Shown: positions 20,967 through 36,140, counted from the first letter of the stretch. The stretch: DNA of 64,000 nucleotides from Megalopta genalis (GCF_051020955.1 NW_027476787.1:1-64000); one strand, 5' to 3'. The notes: generated by a model from the sequence alone, not told the origin. A program made the numbers and translations.

Positions 20967-22338
20967 ACTGCATGCGAAACGAACGAGTTAGCATCAAATC
21001 CAAGCGACACACATTATTCAGCTTCATATCAATGCGAAGTAGATGGCTTGTATTCGAATCCATGCGAAACAAATGGTCTAGATTCAAATACTTGTGATAT
21101 ACATTATTTAGCTTCAACTGCAGGCGAAACAAACGAGTTAGCTTCAAATCCATCGAAAAACATGATTTAACTTCAAATCAGTGCGAAATAGATGGCTTAG
21201 CATCCAATCCATGCGAAATAAATGGGTTAGCTTCAAATAGTTGTGATATAAATAGAATAGCTTGAAATGCATGCGAAACAAACGAGTTTGCTTCACATCC
21301 AAGCGAAAAACATGATTTAGTATCAAGTCAACGCGAAGTTTAAGGCTTAGCTTCAAATCCATCCGAAGCGAATGATTTAGCTTCACATACTCGTGAATAT
21401 AAATGATTTAGCTTCAACCGGTAGCGAGACAAACAAGTTAGATTCACATTCATGCGACACACATGATTTAGCTTCAAATCAATGCAAGGTAGAAGGTTTA
21501 TCTTCGCATGCATGCGAATGAAATGGTTTAGCTTCAAATACTTCTGATATACATGATTTAGCTTCAAATACATGCGGTAGAAACGAGTTAGCTTCAAATC
21601 CATGCGAAACACATGATAAAGCTTCAAATGCATACGAAACATATGATTTGGCTTCGAGTCAATTCGAAGTGGAAAGTTTAACTTCTAAACCATGCGAAAC
21701 AAATGATTTAGCTTCACATACTTGCGATATAAATGATTTACCTGCAACTGAATGCGAAACAAACGAGTTAGCTTCAAATCCATGCGTAACGCATGATTTA
21801 GCTTCAAATCAACGCGGAGTAGAAGTTTGAGCTTCAAATCCATGAGAAACAAGTGGTTCAGCTTCAAATACTTGTGATATAAATGACTTTGCGTCAAATG
21901 CATGCGAAACAAACGAGTTAGCTACAAATCCATGCGAAACAAATGAATTACCTTCAAATACCTGCTGTTTAAATGAAATACCTTCAAATGCAAGAGAAAC
22001 AAACGAGTTAGCTTCAAATCCATGCGATACACATGATTTAGCTTCAAATCAATACGAAGTAGTAGGCTTAGCTTCAAATCAATGCGAAACAAATGGTTTG
22101 GATTCAGATACTTGTGATGGACACGATTTAGAGTCAACTGCATGCGAATCAAACGAGTTAGCTTCAAATTCAAGAGATACACATGATTTAACTTCAAATC
22201 AATGTGAAGTAGAAGGGTTAGCTTCAAGTCAATGCGAAACAAATGATTTAGCTTCAAATACTTGTGATAAATATGATTTAGCTTCAACTGCATGCGAATC
22301 GAACGAGTTAGCTTCAAATCCAAGGGAAACACATGATT
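20967..22338. repeat. 5,542-bp unit, truncated copy 3
   Basis: This copy follows copies 1 and 2 for about 1.37 kb. It departs at about 22338, where the earlier copies read gatttatcttcaaatcaatac but this copy reads gatttaacttcaaatcaatg. Beyond that, other rearranged pieces of the same segment follow. Confidence 0.8.
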
Positions 22339-23636
22339 TAACTTCAAATCAATGCAAAGTAGAAGGCTCAGCTTCAAAGCGAAGGGAAACACATGATTTA
22401 ACTTCAAATCAAAGCGAAGTAGTAGGCTTAGCTTCAAATCAATGCGAAACAAATGATTTAGCTTCAAATACTTGTGATAAACATGATTAAGCTTCAACTG
22501 CATGCGAATCAAACGAGTTAGCTTGAATTCCGAGGGAAACACATGATTTAACTTCAAATCAAAGCGAAGTAGAAGGCTTAGCTTCAAATCCATGCGAAAT
22601 AAATGATTTACCTTCAAATACTTGCGGTTTAAATGAACTAGCTTTAAATGCAGACGAAACAAACGAGTTAGCTTCAAGTCCATGCGAAACACATGATTCA
22701 GCTTCAAATCAATGCGAAGTAGTAGGCTTAGCTTCAAATCAATGCGAAACAAATGGTTTGGATTCAGATACTTGTGATGGACACGATTTAGTGTCAACTG
22801 CATGCGAATCCAACGAGTTAGCTTCAAATTCGAGAGAAACACATGATATTAACCTCAAATCAATGCGAAGTGGAAGGCTTAGCTTCAAATCCATGCGAAA
22901 CAAATGATTTACCTCCAAATACCTGCGGTTTATATGAAATAGCTTCAAATGCAGGCGAAAAAAACGAGTTAGCATCAAATCCATGCCAAACACATGATTT
23001 AGCTTCAAATCAATGCGAAGTAGAAGGCTTAACTTCAAATAAATGCGAAACAAGTGGTTTAGCTTCAAATACTTGTGATAAACTCGATTTAGAGTCAACT
23101 GCATGCGAATCAAACCTGTTAGATTCAAATCCCAGGAAAACACATGACTTAACTTCAAATCAATGCGAAGTAGGAGGCTTAGCTTCAAATCCATGCGAAA
23201 CAAATGATTTACCTTCAAATACCTGCGGTTAAAAATGAAATACCTTCAAATGCAGGAGAAACAAACGAGTTAGCTTCAAATCCATGCGATACACGTGATT
23301 TAGCTTCAAATCAATACGAAGTAGTAGGCTTAGCTTCAGATCAATGCGAAACAAATGGTTTGGATTCAGATACTTGTGATGGACACGATTTAGAGTCAAC
23401 TGCATGCGAATCAAACGAGTTAGCTTCAAATTCAAGAGATACACATGATTCAGCTTCAAATCAATGCGAAGTAGAAAGCTGATCTTCGAATCCATGCGAA
23501 TCAAATGACTTTGATTCAAATCAAAGCGAATTAGATGGCTTATTTTCAAATTCATGCGAAACAAATGTTTTAGCTTCAAATACTTGTGATGTACATGATT
23601 TACCTTCAACTGCATGCGAAACAAACAAGTTAGCTT
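22339..23636. repeat. 1.3-kb satellite segment duplicated at +3,453 bp (first copy)
   Basis: The sequence matches 25791-27089 at a constant offset of 3,453 bp. Both copies include the unusual gcttgaattccgaggg and the in-frame gttaaaaatg joint (23228/26681). The similarity ends at about 23636, where this copy joins a piece related to 15.0-15.2 kb and the other does not. Confidence 0.75.
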
Positions 23637-25790
23637 CCAATCCATGCGAATCACGTGATTAAGCTTCAAATCAATGCGAAGTAGAAGGCTTATCTTCGAA
23701 TCCATGCGAAGCAAATGGTTTAGCTTCAAATACTTGTGATATACATGATTTAGATTCAAATGCATTCGAATCAAACGAGTTAGCTTCAAATCCAAGCGAC
23801 ACACATTATTCAGCTTCATATCAATGCGAAGTAGATGGCTTGTATTCGAATCCATGCGAAACAAATGGTCTAGATTCAAATACTTGTGATATACATTATT
23901 TAGCTTCAACTGCAGGCGAAACAAACGAGTTAGCTTCAAATCCATCGAAAAACATGATTTAACTTCAAATCAGTGCGAAATAGATGGCTTAGCATCCAAT
24001 CCATGCGAAATAAATGGGTTAGCTTCAAATAGTTGTGATATAAATAGAATAGCTTGAAATGCATGCGAAACAAACGAGTTTGCTTCACATCCAAGCGAAA
24101 AACATGATTTAGTATCAAGTCAACGCGAAGTTTAAGGCTTAGCTTCAAATCCATCCGAAGCGAATGATTTAGCTTCACATACTCGTGAATATAAATGATT
24201 TAGCTTCAACCGGTAGCGAGACAAACAAGTTAGATTCACATTCATGCGAAACACATGATTTAGCTTCAAATCAATGCAAGGTAGAAGGTTTATCTTCGCA
24301 TGCATGCGAATGAAATGGTTTAGCTTCAAATACTTCTGATATAGCTTCTGATTTAGCTTCAAATACATGCGGTAGAAACGAGTTAGCTTCAAATCCATGC
24401 GAAACACATGATAAAGCTTCAAATGCATACGAAACATATGATTTGGCTTCGAGTCAATTCGAAGTGGAAAGTTTAACTTCTAAACCATGCGAAACAAATG
24501 ATTTAGCTTCACATACTTGCGATATAAATGATTTACCTGCAACTGAATGCGAAACAAACGAGTTAGCTTCAAATCCATGCGTAACGCATGATTTAGCTTC
24601 AAATCAACGCGGAGTAGAAGTTTGAGCTTCAAATCCATGAGAAACAAGTGGTTCAGCTTCAAATACTTGTGATATAAATGACTTTGCGTCAAATGCATGC
24701 GAAACAAACGAGTTAGCTTCAAATCCATGCGAAACAAATGAATTACCTTCAAATACCTGCTGTTTAAATGAAATACCTTCAAATGCAAGAGAAACAAACG
24801 AGTTAGCTTCAAATCCATGCGATACACATGATTTAGCTTCAAATCAATACGAAGTAGTAGGCTTAGCTTCAAATCAATGCGAAACAAATGGTTTGGATTC
24901 AGATACTTGTGATGGACACGATTTAGAGTCAACTGCATGCGAATCAAACGAGTTAGCTTCAAATTCAAGAGATACACATGATTTAACTTCAAATCAATGT
25001 GAAGTAGAAGGGTTAGCTTCAAGTCAATGCGAAACAAATGATTTAGCTTCAAATAATTGTGATAAATATGATTTAGCTTCAACTGCATGCGAATCGAACG
25101 AGTTAGCTTCAAATCCAAGGGAAACACATGATTTATCTTCAAATCAATACGAAGTAGTAGGCATAGCATCAAATCAATGCGAAACAAATGGTTTGGATTC
25201 AGATACTTGTGATCAAAATGATTTAGCTCAACTGGATGCGAATCAAACGAGTTAGTTTCAAATTCAAGAGAAACACATGATTTAACTTCAAATCAATGCG
25301 AAGTAGAAGGCTTAGCTTCAAAGCGAAAGGAAACACATGATTTAACTTCAAATCAAAGCGAAGTAGTAGGCTAAGCTTCAAATCAATGCGAAACAAATGA
25401 TTTAGCTTCAATTACTTGTGATAAACATGATTAAGCTTCAACTGCATGCGAATCAAACGAGTTAGCTTCAAATTCAAGAGATACACATGATTTAACTTCA
25501 AATCAATGTGAAGTAGAAGGGTTAGCTTCAAGTCAAAGCGAAACAAATGATTTAGCTTCAAATACTTGTGATAAACATGATTTAGCTTCAACTGCATGCG
25601 AATCGAACGAGTTAGCTTCAAATCCAAGGGAAACACATGATTTATCTTCAAATCAATACGAAGTAGTAGGCATAGCTTCAAATCAATGCGAAACAAATGG
25701 TTTGGATTCAGATAATTGTGATCAAAATGATTTAGCTCAACTGCATGCGAATCAAACGAGTTAGTTCCAAATTCAAGAGAAACACATGAT

Positions 25791-27089
25791 TTAACTTCAA
25801 ATCAATGCAAAGTAGAAGGCTTAGCTTCAAAGCGAAGGGAAACACATGATTTAACTTCAAATCAAAGCGAAGTAGTAGGCTTAGCTTCAAATCAATGCGA
25901 AACAAATGATTTACCTTCAAATACTTGTGATAAACATGATTAAGCTTCAACTGCATGCGAATCAAACGAGTTAGCTTGAATTCCGAGGGAAACACATCAT
26001 TTAACTTCAAATCAAAGCGAAGTAGAAGGCTTAGCTTCAAATCCATGCGAAATAAATGATTTACCTTCAAATACTTGCGGTTTAAATGAACTAGCTTTAA
26101 ATGCAGACGAAACAAACGAGTTAGCTTCAAATCCATGCGAAACACATGATTCAGCTTCAAATCAATGCGAAGTAGTAGGCTTAGCTTCAAATCAATGCGA
26201 AACAAATGGTTTGGATTCAGATACTTGTGATGGACACGATTTAGTGTCAACTGCATGCGAATCAAACGAGTTAGCTTCAAATTCGAGAGAAACACATGAT
26301 ATTAACCTCAAATCAATGCGAAGTGGAAGGCTTAGCTTCAAATCCATGCGAAACAAATGATTTACCTCCAAATACCTGCGGTTTATATGAAATAGCTTCA
26401 AATGCAGGCGAAAAAAACGAGTTAGCATCAAATCCATGCCAAACACATGATTTAGCTTCAAATCAATGCGAAGTAGAAGGCTTAACTTCAAATAAATGCG
26501 AAACAAGTGGTTTAGCTTCAAATACTTGTGATAAACTCGATTTAGAGTCAACTGCATGCGAATCAAACCTGTTAGATTCAAATCCCAGGAAAACACATGA
26601 CTTAACTTCAAATCAATGCGAAGTAGGAGGCTTAGCTTCAAATCCATGCGAAACAAATGATTTACCTTCAAATACCTGCGGTTAAAAATGAAATACCTTC
26701 AAATGCAGGAGAAACAAACGAGTTAGCTTCAAATCCATGCGATACACGTGATTTAGCTTCAAATCAATACGAAGTAGTAGGCTTAGCTTCAGATCAATGC
26801 GAAACAAATGGTTTGGATTCAGATACTTGTGATGGACACGATTTAGAGTCAACTGCATGCGAATCAAACGAGTTAGCTTCAAATTCAAGAGATACACATG
26901 ATTCAGCTTCAAATCAATGCGAAGTAGAAAGCTGATCTTCGAATCCATGCGAATCAAATGACTTTGATTCAAATCAAAGCGAATTAGATGGCTTATTTTC
27001 AAATTCATGCGAAACAAATGTTTTAGCTTCAAATACTTGTGATGTACATGATTTACCTTCAACTGCATGCGAAACAAACAAGTTAGCTT
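25791..27089. repeat. 1.3-kb satellite segment, second copy (offset 3,453 bp)
   Basis: This is the partner of 22339-23636. From about 26680 onward this copy continues as a third version of the 19.4-21.5-kb region (offset 7,288 to about 7,291 bp), running to about 29.75 kb. Confidence 0.75.
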
Positions 27090-29843
27090 CAAATCCATGC
27101 TAAACACAAGATTTAGCTTGAAATCAATGCGAAGTAGAAGACTTATCTTCAAATACGAGCTAAACACATGATTTAGCTTCAAATACTTGCGATAGAAATG
27201 ATATAGCTTCAAATGCATGCGAAACAAATGGTTTAGCTTCAAATACTTGTGATATACATTATTTAGCTTCAACTGCTAGCGAAATAAATGAATTGGCTTC
27301 AAATCCAAGCGAGACACTTGATTTTGCTTCAAATACTTGCGACTATAAGTGATATGGCTTCAAATGCAGGCGAAACAAACGAGTAACATTCAAATCCAAT
27401 CGAAACACATGATATAGCATCAAATTCATGCGAAACACATGGTTTAGCATAATTTTCATGCGAAACAAATGGTTTAGCTTCAAATACTTGAGGTTTAAAT
27501 GAAATAGCTTCAAATGCAGGCGAAAAAACGAGATTGCTTCAAATCCCTGCGGGACCCATGATACAGCTTCAAATCAATGCAAAAAAAAGATTTTGATTCA
27601 AATCAAAGAAAAGTATAAGGCTCATCTTCAAATCCATGCGAAAAAAATGGTTTAGCTTCAACTACTTGTGATATACATGGTTTAGCTTCAACTGCATGCG
27701 TAACGAACGAGTTAGCTCCAAGCGAAACACTTGATTTAGGTTCAAATCAGTGCGATGTAGATGGTTTAGCTTCAAATCCATGAGAAACAAATGATTTAGC
27801 TTCAGACACTTGCGATATAAGTGACATAGCTTCAAATGCAGGCGATGCAAAGGAGACAGCTTCCAATCCATGCGAATCACGTGATTTAGCTTCAAATCAA
27901 TGCGAAATAGAAGGCTTATCTTCGAATCCATGCGAAGCAAATGGTTTAGCTTCAAATACTTGTGATATACATGATTTAGATTCAAATGCATTCGAATCAA
28001 ACGAGTTAGCTTCAAATCCAAGCGACACACATGATTCAGCTTCAAATGATTGCGAAGTAGAAGGCTTAGCTTCAAATCCATGCGAAACAAATGGTTCAGA
28101 TTCAAATACTTGTGATATACATGATTTGGTTTCAACTGCATGTGATACAAACGAGTTAGCTTCAAATCCAAGCGAAACACATGATTTAGCTTAATATTCA
28201 TGCGAAACAAATGTTTCAATTTCAAATACTTGTGATATGCATGAATTAGATTCTACTGCATGCGAAACGAACGAGTTAGCATCAAATCCAAGCGACACAC
28301 ATTATTCAGCTTCATATCAATGCGAAGTAGATGGCTTGTATTCGAATCCATGCGAAACAAATGGTCTAGATTCAAATACTTGTGATATACATTATTTAGC
28401 TTCAACTGCAGGCGAAACAAACGAGTTAGCTTCAAATCCATCGAAAAACATGATTTAACTTCAAATCAGTGCGAAATAGATGGCTTAGCATCCAATCCAT
28501 GCGAAATAAATGGGTTAGCTTCAAATAGTTGTGATATAAATAGAATAGCTTGAAATGCATGCGAAACAAACGAGTTTGCTTCACATCCAAGCGAAAAACA
28601 TGATTTAGTATCAAGTCAACGCGAAGTTTAAGGCTTAGCTTCAAATCCATCCGAAGCGAATGATTTAGCTTCACATACTCGTGAATATAAATGATTTAGC
28701 TTCAACCGGTAGCGAGACAAACAAGTTAGATTCACATTCATGCGAAACACATGATTTAGCTTCAAATCAATGCAAGGTAGAAGGTTTATCTTCGCATGCA
28801 TGCGAATGAAATGGTTTAGCTTCAAATACTTCTGATATAGCTTCTGATTTAGCTTCAAATACATGCGGTAGAAACGAGTTAGCTTCAAATCCATGCGAAA
28901 CACATGATAAAGCTTCAAATGCATACGAAACATATGATTTGGCTTCGAGTCAATTCGAAGTGGAAAGTTTAACTTCTAAACCATGCGAAACAAATGATTT
29001 AGCTTCACATACTTGCGATATAAATGATTTACCTGCAACTGAATGCGAAACAAACGAGTTAGCTTCAAATCCATGCGTAACGCATGATTTAGCTTCAAAT
29101 CAACGCGGAGTAGAAGTTTGAGCTTCAAATCCATGAGAAACAAGTGGTTCAGCTTCAAATACTTGTGATATAAATGACTTTGCGTCAAATGCATGCGAAA
29201 CAAACGAGTTAGCTTCAAATCCATGCGAAACAAATGAATTACCTTCAAATACCTGCTGTTTAAATGAAATACCTTCAAATGCAAGAGAAACAAACGAGTT
29301 AGCTTCAAATCCATGCGATACACATGATTTAGCTTCAAATCAATACGAAGTAGTAGGCTTAGCTTCAAATCAATGCGAAACAAATGGTTTGGATTCAGAT
29401 ACTTGTGATGGACACGATTTAGAGTCAACTGCATGCGAATCAAACGAGTTAGCTTCAAATTCAAGAGATACACATGATTTAACTTCAAGTCAATGTGAAG
29501 TAGAAGGGTTAGCTTCAAGTCAATGCGAAACAAATGATTTAGCTTCAAATACTTGTGATAAATATGATTTAGCTTCAACTGCATGCGAATCGAACGAGTT
29601 AGCTTCAAATCCAAGGGAAACACATGATTTATCTTCAAATCAATACGAAGTAGTAGGCATAGCATCAAATCAATGCGAAACAAATGGTTTGGATTCAGAT
29701 ACTTGTGATCAAAATGATTTAGCTCAACTGCATGCGAATCAAACGAGTTAGTTTCAAATTCAAGAGAAACCCATGATTTAACTTCAAATCAATGCAAAGT
29801 AGAAGGCTTAGCTTCAAAGCGAAGGGAAACACATGATTTAACT

Positions 29844-32560
29844 TCAAATCAAACGAAGTAGTAGGCTTAGCTTCAAATCAATGCGAAACAAATGATTTAG
29901 CTTCAAATACTTGTGATAAACATGATTAAGCTTCAACTGCATGCGAATCAAACGAGTTAGCTTGAATTCCGAGGGAAACACATGATTTAACTTCAAATCA
30001 AAGCGAAGTAGAAGGCTTAGCTTCAAATCCATGCGAAATAAATGATTTACCTTCAAATACTTGCGGTTTAAATGAACTAGCTTTAAATGCAGACGAAACA
30101 AACGAGTTAGCTTCAAATCCATGCGAAACACATGATTCAGCTTCAAATCAATGCGAAGTAGTAGGCTTAGCTTTAAATCAATGCGAAACAAATGGTTTGG
30201 ATTCAGATACTTGTGATGGACACGATTTAGTGTCAACTGCATGCGAATCAAACGAGTTAGCTTCAAATTCGAGAGAAACACATGATATTAACCTCAAATC
30301 AATGCGAAGTGGAAGGCTTAGCTTCAAATCCATGCGAAACAAATGATTTACCTTCAAATACCTGCGGTTAAAAATGAAATACCTTCAAATGCAGGAGAAA
30401 CAAACTAGTTAGCTTCAAATCCATGCGATACACGTGATTTAGCTTCAAATCAATACGAAGTAGTAGGCTTAGCTTCAGATCAATGCGAAACAAATGGTTT
30501 GGATTCAGATACTTGTGATGGATACGATTTAGAGTCAACTGCATGCGAATCAAACGAGTTAGCTTCAAATTCAAGAGATACACATGATTCAGCTTCAAAT
30601 CAATGCGACGTAGAAAGCTGATCTTCGAATCCATGCGAATCAAATGACTTTGATTCAAATCAAAGCGAATTAGATGGCTTATTTTCAAATTCATGCGAAA
30701 CAAATGTTTTAGCTTCAAATACTTGTGATGTACATGATTTACCTTCAACTGCATGCGAAACAAACAAGTTAGCTTCAAATCCATGCTAAACACAAGATTT
30801 AGCTTGAAATCAATGCGAAGTAGAAGACTTATCTTCAAATACGAGCTAAACACATGATTTAGCTTCAAATACTTGCGATAGAAATGATATAGCTTCAAAT
30901 GCATGCGAAACAAATGGTTTAGCTTCAAATACTTGTGATATACATTATTTAGCTTCAACTGCTAGCGAAATAAATGAATTGGCTTCAAATCCAAGCGAGA
31001 CACTTGATTTTGCTTCAAATACTTGCGACTATAAGTGATATGGCTTCAAATGCAGGCGAAACAAACGAGTAACATTCAAATCCAATCGAAACACATGATA
31101 TAGCATCAAATTCATGCGAAACACATGGTTTAGCATAATTTTCATGCGAAACAAATGGTTTAGCTTCAAATACTTGAGGTTTAAATGAAATAGCTTCAAA
31201 TGCAGGCGAAAAAACGAGATTGCTTCAAATCCCTGCGGGACCCATGATACAGCTTCAAATCAATGCAAAAAAAAGATTTTGATTCAAATCAAAGAAAAGT
31301 ATAAGGCTCATCTTCAAATCCATGCGAAAAAAAATGGTTTAGCTTCAACTACTTGTGATATACATGGTTTAGCTTCAACTGCATGCGTAACGAACGAGTT
31401 AGCTCCAAGCGAAACACTTGATTTAGGTTCAAATCAGTGCGATGTAGATGGTTTAGCTTCAAATCCATGAGAAACAAATGATTTAGCTTCAGACACTTGC
31501 GATATAAGTGACATAGCTTCAAATGCAGGCGATGCAAAGGAGACAGCTTCCAATCCATGCGAATCACGTGATTTAGCTTCAAATCAATGCGAAGTAGAAG
31601 GCTTATCTTCGAATCCATGCGAAGCAAATGGTTTAGCTTCAAATACTTGTGATATACATGATTTAGATTCAAATGCATTCGAATCAAACGAGTTAGCTTC
31701 AAATCAAAGCGACACACATGATTCAGCTTCAAATGATTGCGAAGTAGAAGGCTTAGCTTCAAATCCATGCGAAACAAATGGTTCAGATTCAAATACTTGT
31801 GACATACATGATTTGGTTTCAACTGCATGTGATACAAACGAGTTAGCTTCAAATCCAAGCGAAACACATGATTTAGCTTAATATTCATGCGAAACAAATG
31901 TTTCAATTTCAAATACTTGTGATATGCATGAATTAGATTCTACTGCATGCGAAACGAACGAGTTAGCATCAAATCCAAGCGACACACATTATTCAGCTTC
32001 ATATCAATGCGAAGTAGATGGCTTGTATTCGAATCCATGCGAAACAAATGGTCTAGATTCAAATACTTGTGATATACATTATTTAGCTTCAACTGCAGGC
32101 GAAACAAACGAGTTAGCTTCAAATCCATCGAAAAACATGATTTAACTTCAAATCAGTGCGAAATAGATGGCTTAGCATCCAATCCATGCGAAATAAATGG
32201 GTTAGCTTCAAATAGTTGTGATATAAATAGAATAGCTTGAAATGCATGCGAAACAAACGAGTTTGCTTCACATCCAAGCGAAAAACATGATTTAGTATCA
32301 AGTCAACGCGAAGTTTAAGGCTTAGCTTCAAATCCATCCGAAGCGAATGATTTAGCTTCACATACTCGTGAATATAAATGATTTAGCTTCAACCGGTAGC
32401 GAGACAAACAAGTTAGATTCACATTCATGCGACACACATGATTTAGCTTCAAATCAATGCAAGGTAGAAGGTTTATCTTCGCATGCATGCGAATGAAATG
32501 GTTTAGCTTCAAATACTTCTGATATACATGATTTAGCTTCAAATACATGCGGTAGAAACG
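29844..32560. repeat. Further partial copy of the 5.5-kb segment
   Basis: Landmarks 30368, 31349, 31924 and 32119 repeat those at 26682, 27662, 28237 and 28432 at an offset of 3,686-3,687 bp. They also repeat those of copies 1 and 2. The copy ends near 32560, where the sequence switches within a monomer to the gatacacgtgatttagc context. Confidence 0.7.
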
Positions 32561-32916
32561 AGTTAGCTTCAAATCCATGCGATACACGTGATTTAGCTTC
32601 AAATCAATACGAAGTAGTAGGCTTAGCTTCAGATCAATGCGAAACAAATGGTTTGGATTCAGATACTTGTGATGGACACGATTTAGTGTCAACTGCATGC
32701 GAATCAAACGAGTTAGCTTCAAATTCGAGAGAAACACATGATATTAACCTCAAATCAATGCGAAGTAGGAGGCTTAGCTTCAAATCCATGCGAAACAAAT
32801 GATTTACCTTCAAATACCTGCGGTTAAAAATGAAATACCTTCAAATGCAGGAGAAACAAACGAGTTAGCTTCAAATCCATGCGATACACGTGATTTAGCT
32901 TCAAATCAATACGAAG

Positions 32917-33888
32917 TAGTAGGCTTAGCTTCAGATCAATGCGAAACAAATGGTTTGGATTCAGATTCTTGTGATGGACACGATTTAGAGTCAACTGTAT
33001 GCGAATCAAACGAGTTAGCTTCAAATTCAAGAGATACACATGATTCAGCTTCAAATCAATGCGAAGTGGAAGGCTTAGCTTCAAATCCATGCGAAACACA
33101 TGATTTAGCTTCAAATACTTGTGATATACATGATTTAGCTTCAACAGCATGCGAAACAAACGATTTAGCATCAAATCCATGCCAAACACATGATTTAGCT
33201 ACGAATGAGTAGGAAACAAATGGTTTTGCTTCAAACGCCTGTGATATACATGATTTTGCTTCAGCTGCATGCGAAACAAACGAGTTAGCTTTAAATGCAT
33301 GCGAAACACACGATTTAGCTCCAAATCAATGCGATGTAGAAGGCTTAGCATCAAATCCATGGGAATCTAATGGTTTAGCTTCAAATACTTGTGATATACA
33401 TGACTTAGCTTCAACTTCATGTCAAACAAATGAGTTAGGTTCAAATCCATGCGAAACACATGATTTAGCTTCAAATACTTGAGATATACATGATTTAGCT
33501 TCAGCAGCATGCGAAACAAACGTGGTAGCTTCAAATCCATGCGAAACACATGATTTAGCTTCAATTCAATGCGAAGTAGAAGGATTATCTTCGAATCCAT
33601 GCGAAGCAAATGGTTTAGCTTCAAATAATTGTGATATACATGATTTAGATTCAAATGCATTCGAATCAAACGAGTTAGCTACAAATCAAAGCGAAACACA
33701 TGATTTAGCTTAAAATCAATGCGAAGGAGAAGGCTTATCTTCGAATCCAAGCGAAGCAAATGGTTTAGCTTCAAATATTTCTGATATACATGATTTAGCT
33801 TCAACTGCATGCGAAACAAACGAGTTAGCTTCAAATCCATGCGAATCACATGATTTAGCTTCAAATACTTGTGATATACATGATTTAG
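32917..33888. repeat. About 0.97-kb satellite segment, first copy (offset 2,251 bp)
   Basis: It matches 35168-36140 with a constant offset of 2,251 bp, rising to 2,252 after a 1-base insertion in the second copy. Shared rare variants include atgggaatctaatgg, caaacgtggtagc and ggattatct. Among the small differences, position 33210 reads gagtagg while the other copy reads gagtacg. Confidence 0.8.
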
Positions 33889-35167
33889 CTTCAAATCAAT
33901 ACGAAGTAGTAGGCTTAGCTTCAAATCAATGCGAAACAAATGGTTTGGATTCAGATACTTGTGATGGACACGATTTAGAGTCAACTGCATGCGAATCAAA
34001 CGAGTTAGCTTCAAATTCAAGAGATACACATGATTTAACTTCAAATCAATGTGAAGTAGAAGGGTTAGCTTCAAGTCAATGCGAAACAAATGATTTAGCT
34101 TCAAATACTTGTGATAAATATGATTTAGCTTCAACTGCATGCGAATCGAACGAGTTAGCTTCAAATCCAAGGGAAACACATGACTTATCTTCAAATCAAT
34201 ACGAAGTAGTAGGCATAGCATCAAATCAATGCGAAACAAATGGTTTGGATTCAGATACTTGTGATCAAAATGATTTAGCTCAACTGGATGCGAATCAAAC
34301 GAGTTAGTTTCAAATTCAGAGAAAACACATGATTTAACTTCAAATCAATGCGAAGTAGAAGGCTTAGCTTCAAAGCGAAAGGAAACACATGATTTAACTT
34401 CAAATCAAAGCGAAGTAGTAGGGCTAAGCTTCAAATCAATGCGAAACAAATGATTTAGCTTCAAATACTTGTGATAAACATGATTAAGCTTCAACTGCAT
34501 GCGAATCAAACGAGTTAGCTTCAAATTCAAGAGATACACATGATTTAACTTCAAATCAATGTGAAGTAGAAGGGTTAGCTTCAAGTCAAAGCGAAACAAA
34601 TGATTTAGCTTCAAATTATTGTGATAAACATGATTTAGAGTCAACTGCATGCGAATCGAACGAGTTAGCTTCAAATCCAAGGAAACACATGATTTATCTT
34701 CAAATCAATACGAAGTAGTAGGCATAGCTTCAAATCAATGCGAAACAAATGGTTTGGATTCAGATACTTGCGGTTTAAATGAACTAGCTTTAAATGCAGA
34801 CGAAACAAACGAGTTAGCTTCAAATCCATGCGAAACACATGATTCAGCTTCAAATCAATGCGAAGTAGTAGGCTTAGCTTCAAATCAATGCGAAACAAAT
34901 GGTTTGGATTCAGATACTTGTGATGGACACGATTTAGTGTCTACTGCATGCGAATCAAACGAGTTAGCTTCAAATTCGAGAGAAACACATGATATTAACC
35001 TCAAATCAATGCGAAGTGGAAGGCTTAGCTTCAAATCCATGCGAAACAAATGATTTACCTCCAAATACCTGCGGTTTATATGAAATAGCTTCAAATGCAG
35101 GCGAAAAAAAACGAGTTAGCATCAAATCCATGCGAAACACATGATTTAGCTTCAAATCAATGCGAAG

Positions 35168-36140
35168 TAGTAGGCTTAGCTTCAGATCAATGCGAAACAA
35201 ATGGTTTGGATTCAGATACTTGTGATGGACACGATTTAGAGTCAACTGCATGCGAATCAAACGAGTTAGCTTCAAATTCAAGAGATACACATGATTCAGC
35301 TTCAAATCAATGCGAAGTGGAAGGCTTAGCTTCAAATCCATGCGAAACACATGATTTAGCTTCAAATACTTGTGATATACATGATTTAGCTTCAACAGCA
35401 TGCGAAACAAACGATTTAGCATCAAATCCATGCCAAACACATGATTTAGCTACGAATGAGTACGAAACAAATGGTTTTGCTTCAAACGCCTGTGATCTAC
35501 ATGATTTTGCTTCAGCTGCATGCGAAACAAACGAGTTAGCTTTAAATGCATGCGAAACACATGATTTAGCTCCAAATCAATGCGATGTAGAAGGCTTAGC
35601 ATCAAATCCATGGGAATCTAATGGTTTAGCTTCAAATACTTGTGATATACATGACTTAGCTTCAACTTCATGTCAAACAAATGAGTTAGGTTCAAATCCA
35701 TGCGAAACACATGATTTAGCTTCAAATACTTGAGATATACATGATTTAGCTTCAGCAGCATGCGAAACAAACGTGGTAGCTTCAAATCCATGCGAAACAC
35801 ATGATTTAGCTTCAATTCAATGCGAAGTAGAAGGATTATCTTTGAATCCATGCGAAGCAAATGGTTTAGCTTCAAATAATTGTGATATACATGATTTAGA
35901 TTCAAATGCATTCGAATCAAACGAGTTAGCTACAAATCAAAGCGAAACACATGATTTAGCTTAAAATCAATGCGAAGGAGAAGGCTTATTTTCGAATCCA
36001 AGCGAAGCAAATGGTTTAGCTTCAAATATTTCTGATATACATGATTTAGCTTCAACTGCATGCGAAACAATCGAGTTAAGCTTCAAATCCATGCGAATCA
36101 CATGATTTAGCTTCAAATACTTGTGATATACATGATTTAG
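35168..36140. repeat. About 0.97-kb satellite segment, second copy
   Basis: This is the partner of 32917-33888. It gives a longer plus-strand open stretch than the first copy (35095-35733) only because one stop-making substitution is absent. This illustrates that frame openness here is incidental. Confidence 0.78.
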
